64,000 bases of DNA from Selenomonas ruminantium subsp. lactilytica TAM6421 (GTDB lineage Bacteria; Bacillota; Negativicutes; Selenomonadales; Selenomonadaceae): positions 186,001 to 250,000 of the forward strand of contig NC_017078.1 in assembly GCF_000284095.1 (NCBI RefSeq), given 5' to 3'. The notes under the pieces are model-generated. The model saw only the letters and a list, made by a program, of their open reading frames with translations. It did no database searches and had not been told where the DNA came from. The translations under genes and the position numbers were made by a program. Shown here piece by piece: positions 8,445-15,072 of the stretch. Position 1 is the stretch's first letter. Each line of letters begins with the position of its first letter.

Positions 8445-8491
8445 AAAAGGTCTTCTATGATAAACTATAATCAAATCATAGGAGGCCTTTT
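8445..8491 (+). promoter_or_regulatory. Hairpin over the transposase ribosome binding site
   Basis: 8445-8461 pairs fully with ATCATAGGAGGCCTTTT (8475-8491), counting two G-U pairs, to form a 17-bp stem with a 13-nt loop. The GGAGG at 8481-8485 that serves the ATG at 8495 is buried in the 3' arm. The design is the same as in the left IS. Confidence 0.6.
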
Positions 8492-8494
8492 GTT

Positions 8495-9736
8495 ATGGCA
8501 AGAAAGAAAAAAGAGATTCACAAGGTAGAAATGACCGATGGCAAGCGTGCCATCATCCAGCAGCTGTTCCAAGAGTACAACATCGAGAGCGCCACAGATA
8601 TCCAAGATGCCCTGAAAGATTTGCTCGGCAGCACCATCAAAGAAATGATGGAAACGGAAATGGATGAGCATCTGGGCTATAGCAAGTCTGAGCGTTCCGA
8701 CAGTGAGAATGCCCGCAACGGGTATAAACCCAAGAGCCTCAATAGCAGCTATGGCAGCTTTCAGATTGATGTCCCGCAGGATCGTCAGTCCTCCTTCCAG
8801 CCCCAGGTTGTCAAGAAGCGGCAGAAGGATATTTCCGCCATTGACGAGAAAATTATCTCTATGTATGCCAAAGGCATGACCACCAGACAGATCTCTGAAA
8901 CTTTGGAAGACATTTACGGCTTCGAGGCTTCAGAAGGGTTCATATCCGATGTTACCGATAAAATTCTGCCTCAGATTGAGGAATGGCAGAGCAGACCGCT
9001 TTCCAGTATCTACCCCATAATTTTCATTGATGCCATCCATTTTTCTGTAAGACATGACAATATGATTACCAAATTGGCTGCCTATGTCGTGATGGGAATA
9101 AATGAAGATGGCCGCAAGGAAGTCCTTACGATTGAAGTGGGCGAAAATGAGAGCAGCAAATACTGGCTGGATGTTCTGAACAGTCTCAAGAACCGTGGCG
9201 TAAGGGATATCCTTATTCTTTGCTCTGATGGGCTTACCGGCCTGAAAGAGGCCATTTCTGCAGCATTTCCGAAAACAGAGCACCAGCGCTGCATTGTCCA
9301 CATGGTGCGCAATACGCTGAAATACGTCGCCAACAAAGACATGAAAAATTTTGCCAAAGATCTCCGCACCATCTATACCGCCCCTGATGAGAAGGCCGCC
9401 GTTAAGCGATTGGAGGAAGTGGACAAAAAATGGACGCCCCATTATCCAGCGGCACTGAAGCGTTGGTTTGACAATTGGGATGTAATAACGCCAATATTCA
9501 AGTTCTCAACAGACGTCCGTACCGCGTTTTACACGACCAATGCCATTGAGAGCCTAAATTCCTCGTACCGCCGTCTGAACAGCCAGAGAAGTGTTTTCCC
9601 CGGCCAACAGGCCCTGCTAAAGGCGTTGTATTTGGCAACGTTTGAAGCTACCAAGAAATGGTCCATGCCCATCCGAAACTGGGGCAAAGTAAGGGGCGAA
9701 CTGACCATTATGTACCCTGATAGATTACAACCGTAA
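8495..9736 (+). CDS. IS256-family (Mutator-type) transposase, intact
   Basis: 413 residues, full length for the family. The catalytic triad is visible: Asp in IIFIDAIHFSVR, Asp in LILCSDGLTGLKEAI, and Glu in TTNAIESLNSSYRRL. Between the last two is the helical insertion typical of the group, with C-x2-H in RCIVHMVRNTLKYV. The N-terminal ~100 residues hold the conserved EMMETEMDEHLGYSKSER region. GGAGG lies 9 bp before the ATG and is occluded by the hairpin at 8445-8491. The enzyme cuts and rejoins the element's ends. It is similar along its whole length to the broken transposase at 200-1439, but too divergent to be a recent copy of it. Confidence 0.92.
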   Translation: MARKKKEIHKVEMTDGKRAIIQQLFQEYNIESATDIQDALKDLLGSTIKEMMETEMDEHLGYSKSERSDSENARNGYKPKSLNSSYGSFQIDVPQDRQSSFQPQVVKKRQKDISAIDEKIISMYAKGMTTRQISETLEDIYGFEASEGFISDVTDKILPQIEEWQSRPLSSIYPIIFIDAIHFSVRHDNMITKLAAYVVMGINEDGRKEVLTIEVGENESSKYWLDVLNSLKNRGVRDILILCSDGLTGLKEAISAAFPKTEHQRCIVHMVRNTLKYVANKDMKNFAKDLRTIYTAPDEKAAVKRLEEVDKKWTPHYPAALKRWFDNWDVITPIFKFSTDVRTAFYTTNAIESLNSSYRRLNSQRSVFPGQQALLKALYLATFEATKKWSMPIRNWGKVRGELTIMYPDRLQP

Positions 9737-9789
9737 AATACATCCATGCTGAAATCATAGAAGACCTTTTACAGACTTTTATTCACACC

Positions 9790-10008
9790 CTCTCAGTTGA
9801 ACTAATTTTTTTATACAACAGCATTCCTGAAATCATAAAAAAAGAGGCATGTGAAACGAATAGATAATATGATTAAAGTATTTTGCATCATTTGAACAAT
9901 CAGTATAACATATCACGTGACCTAATATTACTAAAAATATACCTATCCCTTTTGCATAATCTAAACTTATATCTCTTGTCTGTCTGTTGGCGACAATTGC
10001 CATACTCA
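9790..10008 (-). pseudogene. Acyltransferase-3 family gene, N-terminal remnant
   Basis: The start at 10008 is MSMAIVANRQTRDISLDYAK, continuing GIGIFLVILGHV. This is the opening of acyltransferase-3 membrane proteins (sugar O-acetylases), with the family's catalytic His in LGHV. The frame stops at 9833 because of a T7 tract (A7 at 9837-9843 on the plus strand). With one more T it reads SFHMPLFFMISGMLLYKK, the family's second signature, and runs on to the IS end near 9791. The gene is therefore broken twice, by a homopolymer frameshift and by IS insertion. A hydrophobic fragment at 1-127 on the same strand may be a later part. 10009-10117 holds no other gene. Confidence 0.75.
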
Positions 10009-10117
10009 TTATTTTTTCATCCCTCTTTATGAATATCTCTATGCAAGTATAAGTGAAATTCCATACCATTTTTCGATTCAGGAAACGCCAGCCATTACCT
10101 TCCACAATTATTTCTGT

Positions 10118-10558
10118 TTAATTTTCTTGATGGCCTCTTAGCAACCAAGCAAAAGCTCTGGCCATCCTGAGTTCTGGCTCCTTGAAGTGACCGCCTTTAT
10201 TCCACTCCAAAATACAGCTGATTCCCCGTTCATTTAGCCATCCATACGCATCACGAATGCAATCCCCCACCTTGCCCATGACTGGATTCCTGGCTTTCTC
10301 CTGACACAGATTCAATATCCCCGCCAGTGTTTTCTTGGCACCATCACCGAAATCATCATTCCCAAAAACTGCCGGATCCTGCCAAGGGGACAAGTTACGA
10401 TTCCAATCTTCCACTTTGACAGCCAAAAGGCGAAAACCTTTGTTGGTCAGCCTTTGAATTTCAGCCACTTCTGCCTCAATCCCTGCTAAATCATGGTCGC
10501 CAACTGGCTGGACCAGAACGATATCCGCCTGGATATTGCCATACTCATATGTACGCAT
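10118..10558 (-). pseudogene. Esterase-like protein lacking its central catalytic segment
   Basis: 146 residues from the ATG at 10556-10558, which is preceded by AGGGAG. The N-terminal half (RTYEYGNIQADIVLVQPVGD, then WNRNLSPWQDPAVFG and FGDGAKKTL) and the C-terminal part (GDCIRDAYGWL, then ILEWNKGGHFKEPELRMARA) match the two ends of an alpha/beta-hydrolase esterase family common in Firmicutes. Relatives have about 60 residues between them, including the GYSLAG nucleophile elbow. Here ILNLCQEKARNP joins the ends directly, in frame. The catalytic His in GGHF remains, but the serine is gone, so the product should be inactive. The stop of the methyltransferase gene is 11 bp upstream, so it is cotranscribed. 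My knowledge of the family layout is from memory and an alignment should confirm the gap. Confidence 0.65.
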
Positions 10559-10569
10559 TATGGGTCTCC

Positions 10570-11313
10570 CTAGAATTTCGTGGCGAAAACACCAAATAAC
10601 GGTGTTTCTCCATACAGCAGCCGTTCCTTTTCGTCCCAAAGTCTTTCCGTCAGGTCAAATTCTGCGTGTACTTCGCCAAAGCCCATGCTGCGAAGCAGTT
10701 CCACATCCCAATAGGGACGCTTCGTGCCACTCAGAGGCAACTGCAAGGGATCGAGAGGTTCCGTAACCTCATCAGCGACTTCCAGAGCATCATCATACTG
10801 CCGCAAACATTCTTGCCGCCTGTCTTCTGCCCGCCTGGCCATATCCTCATCATACAGGGGCATATTCCAATTGGCGTCAAACAGCAATAAGCGTCCCCCT
10901 GGCCGCAGCAATCGTTGGCATTCTGCATAAACCTGCCAGGGATTGGACAGCGTCCAGGTAACATTGCGGCTCACGATAACATCAAAGGAGCCTGTGGCAA
11001 AATCCAGCTGGTTGATATCCATTTGCTGCAGGTCTACACTTACCCCGGTCATTTCAATCAACTGCCGTGCTTGGGCCAGCATTCCCTCGGCACAATCCAC
11101 GGCCGTCACCTCCAGCCCCATCTTGGCCAGGATGATAGAAAAAAAGGCTGGGCCACAGCCCAAATCCAGCACCCTATGTGTATCAGCGGGCATCTTTTCC
11201 CGCAAAAGCTTCTGCCATGCCTCCACACGAAAACTGGCCAGTTCATCCTGTATGATATTGCCATAATTCTCCGCGTCCTGAGACCAATAACGGGCCATAC
11301 TTTCTATGTCCAT
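10570..11313 (-). CDS. Class I SAM-dependent methyltransferase
   Basis: 247 residues. Motif I RVLDLGCGPAFFSIILAKMG (residues 47-66) forms the S-adenosylmethionine pocket. It is followed by VTAVDCAEGML (the acidic end of strand 2), DFATGSFDVIVSRNVTWTL (motif II region) and LLRPGGRLLLFDANW (motif III). The C-terminal ~90 residues are acidic and probably form the substrate cap. The substrate cannot be told from sequence. A GTG at 11322 lies in frame, but AAGGGG is 8 bp before the ATG at 11313, which I prefer. It lies 17 bp after sfsA in a run of leftward genes that are likely cotranscribed. Confidence 0.85.
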   Translation of the reverse strand: MDIESMARYWSQDAENYGNIIQDELASFRVEAWQKLLREKMPADTHRVLDLGCGPAFFSIILAKMGLEVTAVDCAEGMLAQARQLIEMTGVSVDLQQMDINQLDFATGSFDVIVSRNVTWTLSNPWQVYAECQRLLRPGGRLLLFDANWNMPLYDEDMARRAEDRRQECLRQYDDALEVADEVTEPLDPLQLPLSGTKRPYWDVELLRSMGFGEVHAEFDLTERLWDEKERLLYGETPLFGVFATKF

Positions 11314-11330
11314 TTTCGCCACCCCTTTCT

Positions 11331-12005
11331 TTAAAAATCTGCACTTATCCGCGACTTATCAATAGTTAAACAATCCATTCCGACAGTGCAGCCAAGGAAA
11401 ATGATTTTGACACCTGCCGCCTTTGCTTCTTCCAATGCTTCACCAAAGGCTGAATGTGTTTCGATATTCGCCTGCACTTCCTTTACCTTGGGCATCTGGA
11501 TGACAAAAGCCAGGCCACAACAAAAGCCTTCCTGCCGTGCTTTGATTAACTCGTGAATATGCTTGACACCCCGCTCGGTGGGCGCATCGGGGAAATAGCC
11601 CACGCCGTTGAGTTCCAAGGTACAGCCCTTGACCTCCAGCAGGTATTTCTGCCCCTGCCGCTCCATATAGAAATCTATACGGGATTCCCCGTACTTATAC
11701 TCCGGCTTGACGAAGTCAAAATCTTGCCCTGCCAGCCATTCCTGCACGATTTTATTGGGGGCCTGACTGTCGATATTTACAAGGCCCAGCCCTGCCTTTT
11801 CCACGGCAATCAAATCATAGCGTGTTTTGCGGTTGGGATTGTCGGCCTCGGACAAGATTACCTTAACCCCGGGCAGAAGCAATTCCCGGCAGCGGCCCGT
11901 GTTCTTCACATGAACCGTTTCCTCTCTGCCATCCACCTGAACCTTAGCCACGAAACGATTTGGCCGGGCCAAAAATTTCGCCTGTTTAATATTATGATAT
12001 TTCAT
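11331..12005 (-). CDS. sfsA: SfsA, sugar fermentation stimulation protein homologue
   Basis: 224 residues, close to the usual length. The N-terminal OB-like part (RPNRFVAKVQVDG, then HVKNTGRCRELLLPG) and the nuclease-like C-terminal part (ESRIDFYM, LLEVKGCTL, FPDAPTERGVKHIHEL) are all hallmark SfsA segments. The ID..EVKG pattern belongs to a PD-(D/E)XK-type fold. SfsA was named from an Escherichia coli maltose phenotype; binding to nucleic acid has been suggested but the function is unsettled. Its ATG overlaps the end of the upstream hydrolase fragment by 14 bp and has no strong Shine-Dalgarno, so it probably depends on translational coupling. Confidence 0.93.
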   Translation of the reverse strand: MKYHNIKQAKFLARPNRFVAKVQVDGREETVHVKNTGRCRELLLPGVKVILSEADNPNRKTRYDLIAVEKAGLGLVNIDSQAPNKIVQEWLAGQDFDFVKPEYKYGESRIDFYMERQGQKYLLEVKGCTLELNGVGYFPDAPTERGVKHIHELIKARQEGFCCGLAFVIQMPKVKEVQANIETHSAFGEALEEAKAAGVKIIFLGCTVGMDCLTIDKSRISADF

Positions 12006-12192
12006 ATTTTCGAATCCAATCGTCCAAATACTTCATCTGTTCTTCCGTATGGAACCAGTGCTCGCCATTTTCCATAACAGTCAGCCCTGCATGATGCTTT
12101 TCAGCAAAATCCTGCAGCTTTGCCAGTGATGTCAGCTGGTCCTTTTCGCCGTACAGAATCTGCGTCGGCACATTCCATTTATTCCCTGCCAT
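11992..12192 (-). pseudogene. Alpha/beta hydrolase, C-terminal remnant
   Basis: 66 residues corresponding to the last quarter of an alpha/beta hydrolase: VPTQILYGEKDQLTSLAKLQ holds the strand-7 acid (GEKD), and MENGEHWFHTEEQMKYLDDW holds the catalytic His. The whole N-terminal part, including the nucleophile serine, is absent upstream, where the complete TIGR04076 gene lies instead. The ATG overlaps that gene's TGA (TGATG), so the fragment could still be translated by coupling, and it in turn overlaps sfsA. It cannot be an active hydrolase alone. I read it as a remnant kept because it bridges translation to sfsA; the second part is conjecture. Confidence 0.6.
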
Positions 12193-12506
12193 CAGGTTGC
12201 CTCTTCATCCATGGTTTCCAAAAGAAAACTGACCGGGCGAAAGCCATCATTGCAGGATATCATTGCTGACCGTGGGTTCTTCATCCAGCCTTCGTAAAAA
12301 TTCTCTGCCCCATGGGCCAGTCCCATGACAAAGGCGGACATGGACTCCCAGGCACTTTCACACATTCCCTCCGGCCGCTGCCAGCCATTGGCAATAAAAA
12401 CTGTCCCTTCTTCCATATCACAGGCATGCTCCAGGGGATTTTCGTATTTTTCCATTAAATCAGGATAGCAGGCCTTACGCATGACGGTTATCCTTACTTT
12501 TTTCAT
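12192..12506 (-). CDS. TIGR04076 family protein
   Basis: 104 residues starting MKKVRITVMRKACYPDLMEK. The pattern fits the TIGR04076 family of short anaerobe proteins: an N-terminal KV-x-ITV strand, a central EGTVFIANGWQRPEGMCESA, then AW-x2-M-x3-V-x2-L-x-HG and a terminal ISCNDGFRPVSF. Members usually have a conserved Cys in the MC(E/D)-AW region and another in I-x-C-x-DG; both are present. The function is unknown and possibly redox-related. GGGGGAA is 7 bp before the ATG. It follows the deformylase-like gene by 23 bp. Confidence 0.75.
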   Translation of the reverse strand: MKKVRITVMRKACYPDLMEKYENPLEHACDMEEGTVFIANGWQRPEGMCESAWESMSAFVMGLAHGAENFYEGWMKNPRSAMISCNDGFRPVSFLLETMDEEAT

Positions 12507-12529
12507 GCCAGTTCCCCCCAATTTCTGCT

Positions 12530-12943
12530 TCAGATAAGCTTCCCTTCCAAATGGTCCAGCTCATGCTGTACGATTTCTGCCTCGAAGCCTGTAAACTTCC
12601 GCTTTTCCTTGTGCCAGTCCATATCGCGGTATTTGACCTCAATCCAGTCATGACGCTCAACTTCACGTTCCCCGGGAATGGAAAGACAGCCCTCCACAGC
12701 CTTATACGTCCTTGGCGATTTCTTTACCACCTCAGGGTTCAGCATAGCCGTGAGCCTGTTTCCTTCTGCTATGGCAATAATGGCCTTTCTCTCCCCAATC
12801 ATGTTAGCTGCCATGCCCACACAGTGGTCCCTGTGAGCCCGAAGGGTGTCCAGCAAGTCCTCTGCGATAGCTATATCCTCTTTGGTCGCCGCCTCAGCCT
12901 TCCGGCCCAGGAACAGCAAATCCTTCATTATGTCTTTTACCAT
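12530..12943 (-). CDS. Peptide deformylase-like protein
   Basis: 137 residues. Metal-binding motifs are intact: EGCLS (motif 2, Cys ligand) and QHELDHLEG (motif 3, HExxH). Motif 1, normally GxGLAAxQ, is CVGMAANMIG: the first Gly is replaced by Cys and the conserved Gln by Asn. Peptide deformylases remove the N-terminal formyl group from nascent proteins. The length is at the short end and the C-terminal helix ends right after motif 3, as in the group of short deformylase-like proteins of anaerobic Firmicutes. It may be a secondary deformylase with altered specificity rather than the housekeeping enzyme. It is cotranscribed with its neighbours, with a 37-codon gene just upstream. Confidence 0.8.
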   Translation of the reverse strand: MVKDIMKDLLFLGRKAEAATKEDIAIAEDLLDTLRAHRDHCVGMAANMIGERKAIIAIAEGNRLTAMLNPEVVKKSPRTYKAVEGCLSIPGEREVERHDWIEVKYRDMDWHKEKRKFTGFEAEIVQHELDHLEGKLI

Positions 12944-12958
12944 TTTTCTTCCTGCCTT

Positions 12959-13072
12959 TCAGCCCCCAGACCGGTTCTTCGGCTGGGGCAATTCAAAACG
13001 CTCCAGTTTATCTGCCATCAGCTTCGGCAGTTCTCCAGATGCCAGCTCATGCCATTCTTCTGTCCGCTTCAT
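12959..13072 (-). CDS. Very small ORF coupled to the GNAT gene
   Basis: 37 codons beginning MKRTEEWHELASGELPKLMA. The ATG overlaps the GNAT stop (ATGA) and AGGGTG lies upstream, so translation by coupling is likely. The stop is 15 bp before the deformylase-like start. The peptide is charged with two short amphipathic helices and a PKNRSGG tail. No family is recognised. It could be a real microprotein, the start of a lost gene, or just a translational bridge. Confidence 0.35.
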   Translation of the reverse strand: MKRTEEWHELASGELPKLMADKLERFELPQPKNRSGG

Positions 13073-13539
13073 TGACTTTTCACCCTCACAAAGCGAGGCC
13101 CTTCCTCGCCAATGACGCCATTGGGGACAAAACCGCATTTTGCCAATACCCGCTGTGAAGCTGTATTATCCGGCTCTGCTTCAGCCTCTACACGCAATAC
13201 ACCAACCTGCTTCAAAGCCCAATCAACAGCAGACATGACCGCTTCCGTGGCATAGCCCTGCCCTTGGAATTCATCTTTTATCCCATACCCGATTTCCGCC
13301 GAGCCATCATCATTGAGCCCCTTGAAGGACAAATCCCCGACCTGCACTCCATCATGGCGCGTCACCATCCAGATTGCGTACCACTCTCCCTGCTCAGGAT
13401 GGGCCAGATAGCCATCCAGCATTTCCTGATAGGCCTTTTGAAGATCCCCGTCGGTCTGTCTTTCAATAATCTGCTCCATTTCTGCCTTTGATGCTACATA
13501 TAGTCTTAACCGTTCTGTTTTTAGTACTATACGATTCAT
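13069..13539 (-). CDS. GNAT-family N-acetyltransferase (RimJ/RimL-like)
   Basis: 156 residues. TERLRLYVASKAEMEQII is the typical opening of RimJ/RimL-like members. GDLSFKGLNDDGSAEIGYGI provides the central strands, DEFQGQGYATEAV is the acetyl-CoA pyrophosphate loop (Q-x2-G-x-A form), and PDNTASQRVLAKCGF is the C-terminal Asn/Ser helix contact. It would transfer an acetyl group from acetyl-CoA to an amine, and the acceptor cannot be told. The ATG overlaps the stop of the upstream YaiI/YqxD gene by 4 bp (ATGA), and its own stop overlaps the next small ORF, so it is deep in an operon. Confidence 0.9.
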   Translation of the reverse strand: MNRIVLKTERLRLYVASKAEMEQIIERQTDGDLQKAYQEMLDGYLAHPEQGEWYAIWMVTRHDGVQVGDLSFKGLNDDGSAEIGYGIKDEFQGQGYATEAVMSAVDWALKQVGVLRVEAEAEPDNTASQRVLAKCGFVPNGVIGEEGPRFVRVKSQ

Positions 13540-13844
13540 GTATTCACCTGCTCCAACAATTTTATCAGCAATCTCTCCAGCTTATTCTTGAATTGCAGAT
13601 TATCCTCCTCCGAGCGTTTTCGCGGCCCCTTCAAGTGATGCTTGCCCGAGGCCCGACGGGCCTTCTTGGCGAGGTGACGTTCCATCAGCAGCCGCTCTAT
13701 GTTTTCATTGGTATATTGCCAGCCATTCTGATGCATGGCGTAAGCCCGCTTCCCCAGGGCCATGGCCGGCACGCTGTATTCCTTCGCCACTTCTTCCGTC
13801 TGCCGCACCACCGGGCAGGCATCCGCATCAACAAAAATTCTCAT
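13536..13844 (-). pseudogene. YaiI/YqxD (DUF188) protein with an internal deletion
   Basis: 102 residues against about 150 in relatives. The start MRIFVDADACPVVRQTEEVA has the family's DADACPV signature. The end (NGWQYTNENIERLLMERHLA, then ASGKHHLKGPRKRSEED) is the family's C-terminus. Between them AKEYSVP runs straight into AMALGKRAY. The usual stretch of about 45-50 residues containing the conserved acidic (VDxxxDxAD) and TQDxxLA motifs is missing, in frame. These residues make up much of the PIN-like active centre, so the product is probably non-functional. The junction lies in the palindrome GGCCATGGCC near 13757-13770. First gene of the leftward run; no strong promoter was identified for it. 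Confidence 0.65.
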
Positions 13845-13898
13845 ATCGACCTCATTTCCAACTCTACTAACTCATCCCTGCTACTCGAACACAAATTA

Positions 13899-13928
13899 TT
13901 GACATTGCCAACCCTATAATGATAGAAT
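13899..13928 (+). promoter_or_regulatory. Rightward promoter-like sequence before the small-RNA candidate
   Basis: TTGACA (13899-13904), an 18-bp spacer and TAGAAT (13923-13928). No protein gene starts within 200 bp downstream before a terminator-like hairpin. Confidence 0.45.
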
Positions 13929-13934
13929 ACCACT

Positions 13935-14046
13935 AATCGAATAAATAAACACTACCTTCGTCACCGGATGAAGGAAAAAAGTGTCCAAGTACTGACGCAG
14001 GTTCAGCTCTTCTGCTGAAAGTCAGTGCTTGGACATTTTATTTTAT
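13935..14046 (+). ncRNA. Candidate small RNA: two hairpins ending in a U-rich tract
   Basis: After the promoter at 13899-13928 come CCTTCGTC/GATGAAGG (13955-13974, loop ACCG) and a long stem TGTCCAAGTACTGAC/GTCAGTGCTTGGACA (13982-13996 with 14021-14035, one G-U pair). The loop of the long stem contains a further CAGC/GCTG hairpin. TTTTATTTTAT follows. A transcript of about 110 nt would begin and end without coding. The long stem followed by U also works as a terminator by itself. No known RNA family is recognised. The other reading is a plain terminator or a mobile miniature repeat between divergent genes. Confidence 0.4.
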
Positions 14047-14105
14047 CAAAGCCCTAAATTTTTCAAAAAGGAATCGATGAGCATGCGTGAACTGAGCTGC
14101 AATTA

Positions 14106-14133
14106 TTGACATATGTCTAAAACAGCCTATAAT
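14106..14133 (+). promoter_or_regulatory. Promoter of the Mrp gene with a GACATATGTC operator
   Basis: TTGACA (14106-14111), a 16-bp spacer and TATAAT (14128-14133). The palindrome GACATATGTC (14108-14117) overlaps the -35 box. The same palindrome occurs twice before the next gene (15012-15021 and 15046-15055). A repressor binding here would occlude RNA polymerase. Confidence 0.7.
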
Positions 14134-14174
14134 AGGAACTATAAAACAGATTTATATTTTAGGAGGCTGTAACG

Positions 14175-15008
14175 ATGGCAGAAGAATGTAATCACGATTG
14201 TAGTTCCTGCGGAACCACCTGCGGTGATGACACCCGCAAACAGGATTTACACGAAAAACCCCATGAACTCAGTAATATCCGCCATGTAGTCGCTGTAGTC
14301 AGCGGCAAGGGCGGCGTAGGCAAATCTTTGGTAACGGGGCTAATGTCCGTAGCCATGGCCCGCAAAGGCTGCCATGTGGGCATTATGGATGCCGACATCA
14401 CCGGCCCATCCATTCCCAAGATGTTTGGGGTAGACGAAGAAATCCGCGGCAATCAGGATGGCGTTTATCCCGTATCCACAGCTGGCGGCATCGATATTGT
14501 CAGCATGAATCTGCTGCTGGATAACAATACCGACCCGGTTGTTTGGCGTGGTCCCATCATCAGCGGCGTGGTCAAGCAGTTCTGGCATGACTTCATCTGG
14601 AACGACATTGACTATATGTTCATTGACATGCCGCCGGGAACCGGGGATGTACCTTTGACGGTTATGCAGTCCATCCAACTGGACGGCATTATCATCGTGA
14701 CCAGCCCCCAGGAGCTGGTTTCCATGATTGTGGAAAAAGCTGTGAAAATGGCCGGCGCCATGAATGTTCCCATCCTTGGTATCGTGGAGAACATGAGTTA
14801 CTTTGAATGCCCAGACTGCGGCGGCAAGCATGAAATCTTCGGCCATAGCCACCTGGAAGAGATTGCACAGCAGTATGGCCTTGATATCCTCGGCCGCATT
14901 CCTATGCAGCCCAAACTGGCCGCCGACTGTGATGCCGGTCAGATTGAAGCCACGGAAAATATCTACTTGCAGGATGCTGCCGAAAAGCTGCTGAAAATCG
15001 ATAATTAA
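14175..15008 (+). CDS. Mrp/NBP35-family Fe-S cluster carrier ATPase
   Basis: 277 residues. The N-terminus has a Cys-rich CNHDCSSCGTTC, as in NBP35-type members. VVSGKGGVGKS (residues 42-52) is the deviant Walker A loop. MDADITGPSIPKMFG, FIDMPPGTGD and the CPDCGG pair (residues ~215-220) complete the Mrp/ApbC signature. Such proteins bind a labile [4Fe-4S] cluster at the CxxC dimer interface and pass it to apo-proteins using ATP. AGGAGG precedes the ATG by 7 bp. Its neighbour encodes a NifX-type domain, and Mrp and NifX/DUF134 proteins are often clustered in anaerobes, so a shared role in metal-cofactor handling is likely. Both genes carry the same operator. Confidence 0.92.
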   Translation: MAEECNHDCSSCGTTCGDDTRKQDLHEKPHELSNIRHVVAVVSGKGGVGKSLVTGLMSVAMARKGCHVGIMDADITGPSIPKMFGVDEEIRGNQDGVYPVSTAGGIDIVSMNLLLDNNTDPVVWRGPIISGVVKQFWHDFIWNDIDYMFIDMPPGTGDVPLTVMQSIQLDGIIIVTSPQELVSMIVEKAVKMAGAMNVPILGIVENMSYFECPDCGGKHEIFGHSHLEEIAQQYGLDILGRIPMQPKLAADCDAGQIEATENIYLQDAAEKLLKIDN

Positions 15009-15009
15009 A

Positions 15010-15055
15010 TTGACATATGTCAAAAACATGGTAAAATATGATTAAGACATATGTC
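15010..15055 (+). promoter_or_regulatory. Promoter with two GACATATGTC operators
   Basis: TTGACATATGTCAA (15010-15023) is a perfect 14-bp palindrome that includes the -35 box; TAAAAT (15032-15037) is the -10 after 16 bp. A second GACATATGTC (15046-15055), followed by the same AAAAAC, lies near the transcription start. This two-operator arrangement fits repression, perhaps by the DUF134 protein encoded directly downstream. Confidence 0.65.
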
Positions 15056-15072
15056 AAAAACGGAGGTTAATG

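Larger units (their letters stand above)
8445..9791 (+). mobile_element. IS256-family insertion sequence, right copy
   Basis: A 17-bp sequence AAAAGGTCTTCTATGAT (8445-8461) is repeated inverted at 9754-9770 around an intact transposase. At the right the element seems to extend outward to about 9791 (GGGTGTGAATAAAAGTCTGT on the minus strand), where it meets the acyltransferase frame. The matching outer part is not present at the left, where the sequence is only the 15 bp after the Sel1 gene. The left terminus may therefore be truncated. No target duplication is visible. Its orientation is the same as the left IS, but the two are different elements. Confidence 0.75.

Noticed and set aside
128-9791. 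A classic composite transposon made of two copies of one IS
   Set aside because: The two IS256-family elements are clearly different sequences in the same orientation. Their inverted repeats do not match each other and no target duplication flanks the pair.
13488-13919. Plus-strand 143-codon frame opposite YaiI/YqxD and GNAT
   Set aside because: It is antisense to two recognisable genes and has low-complexity Leu-rich translation without motifs.
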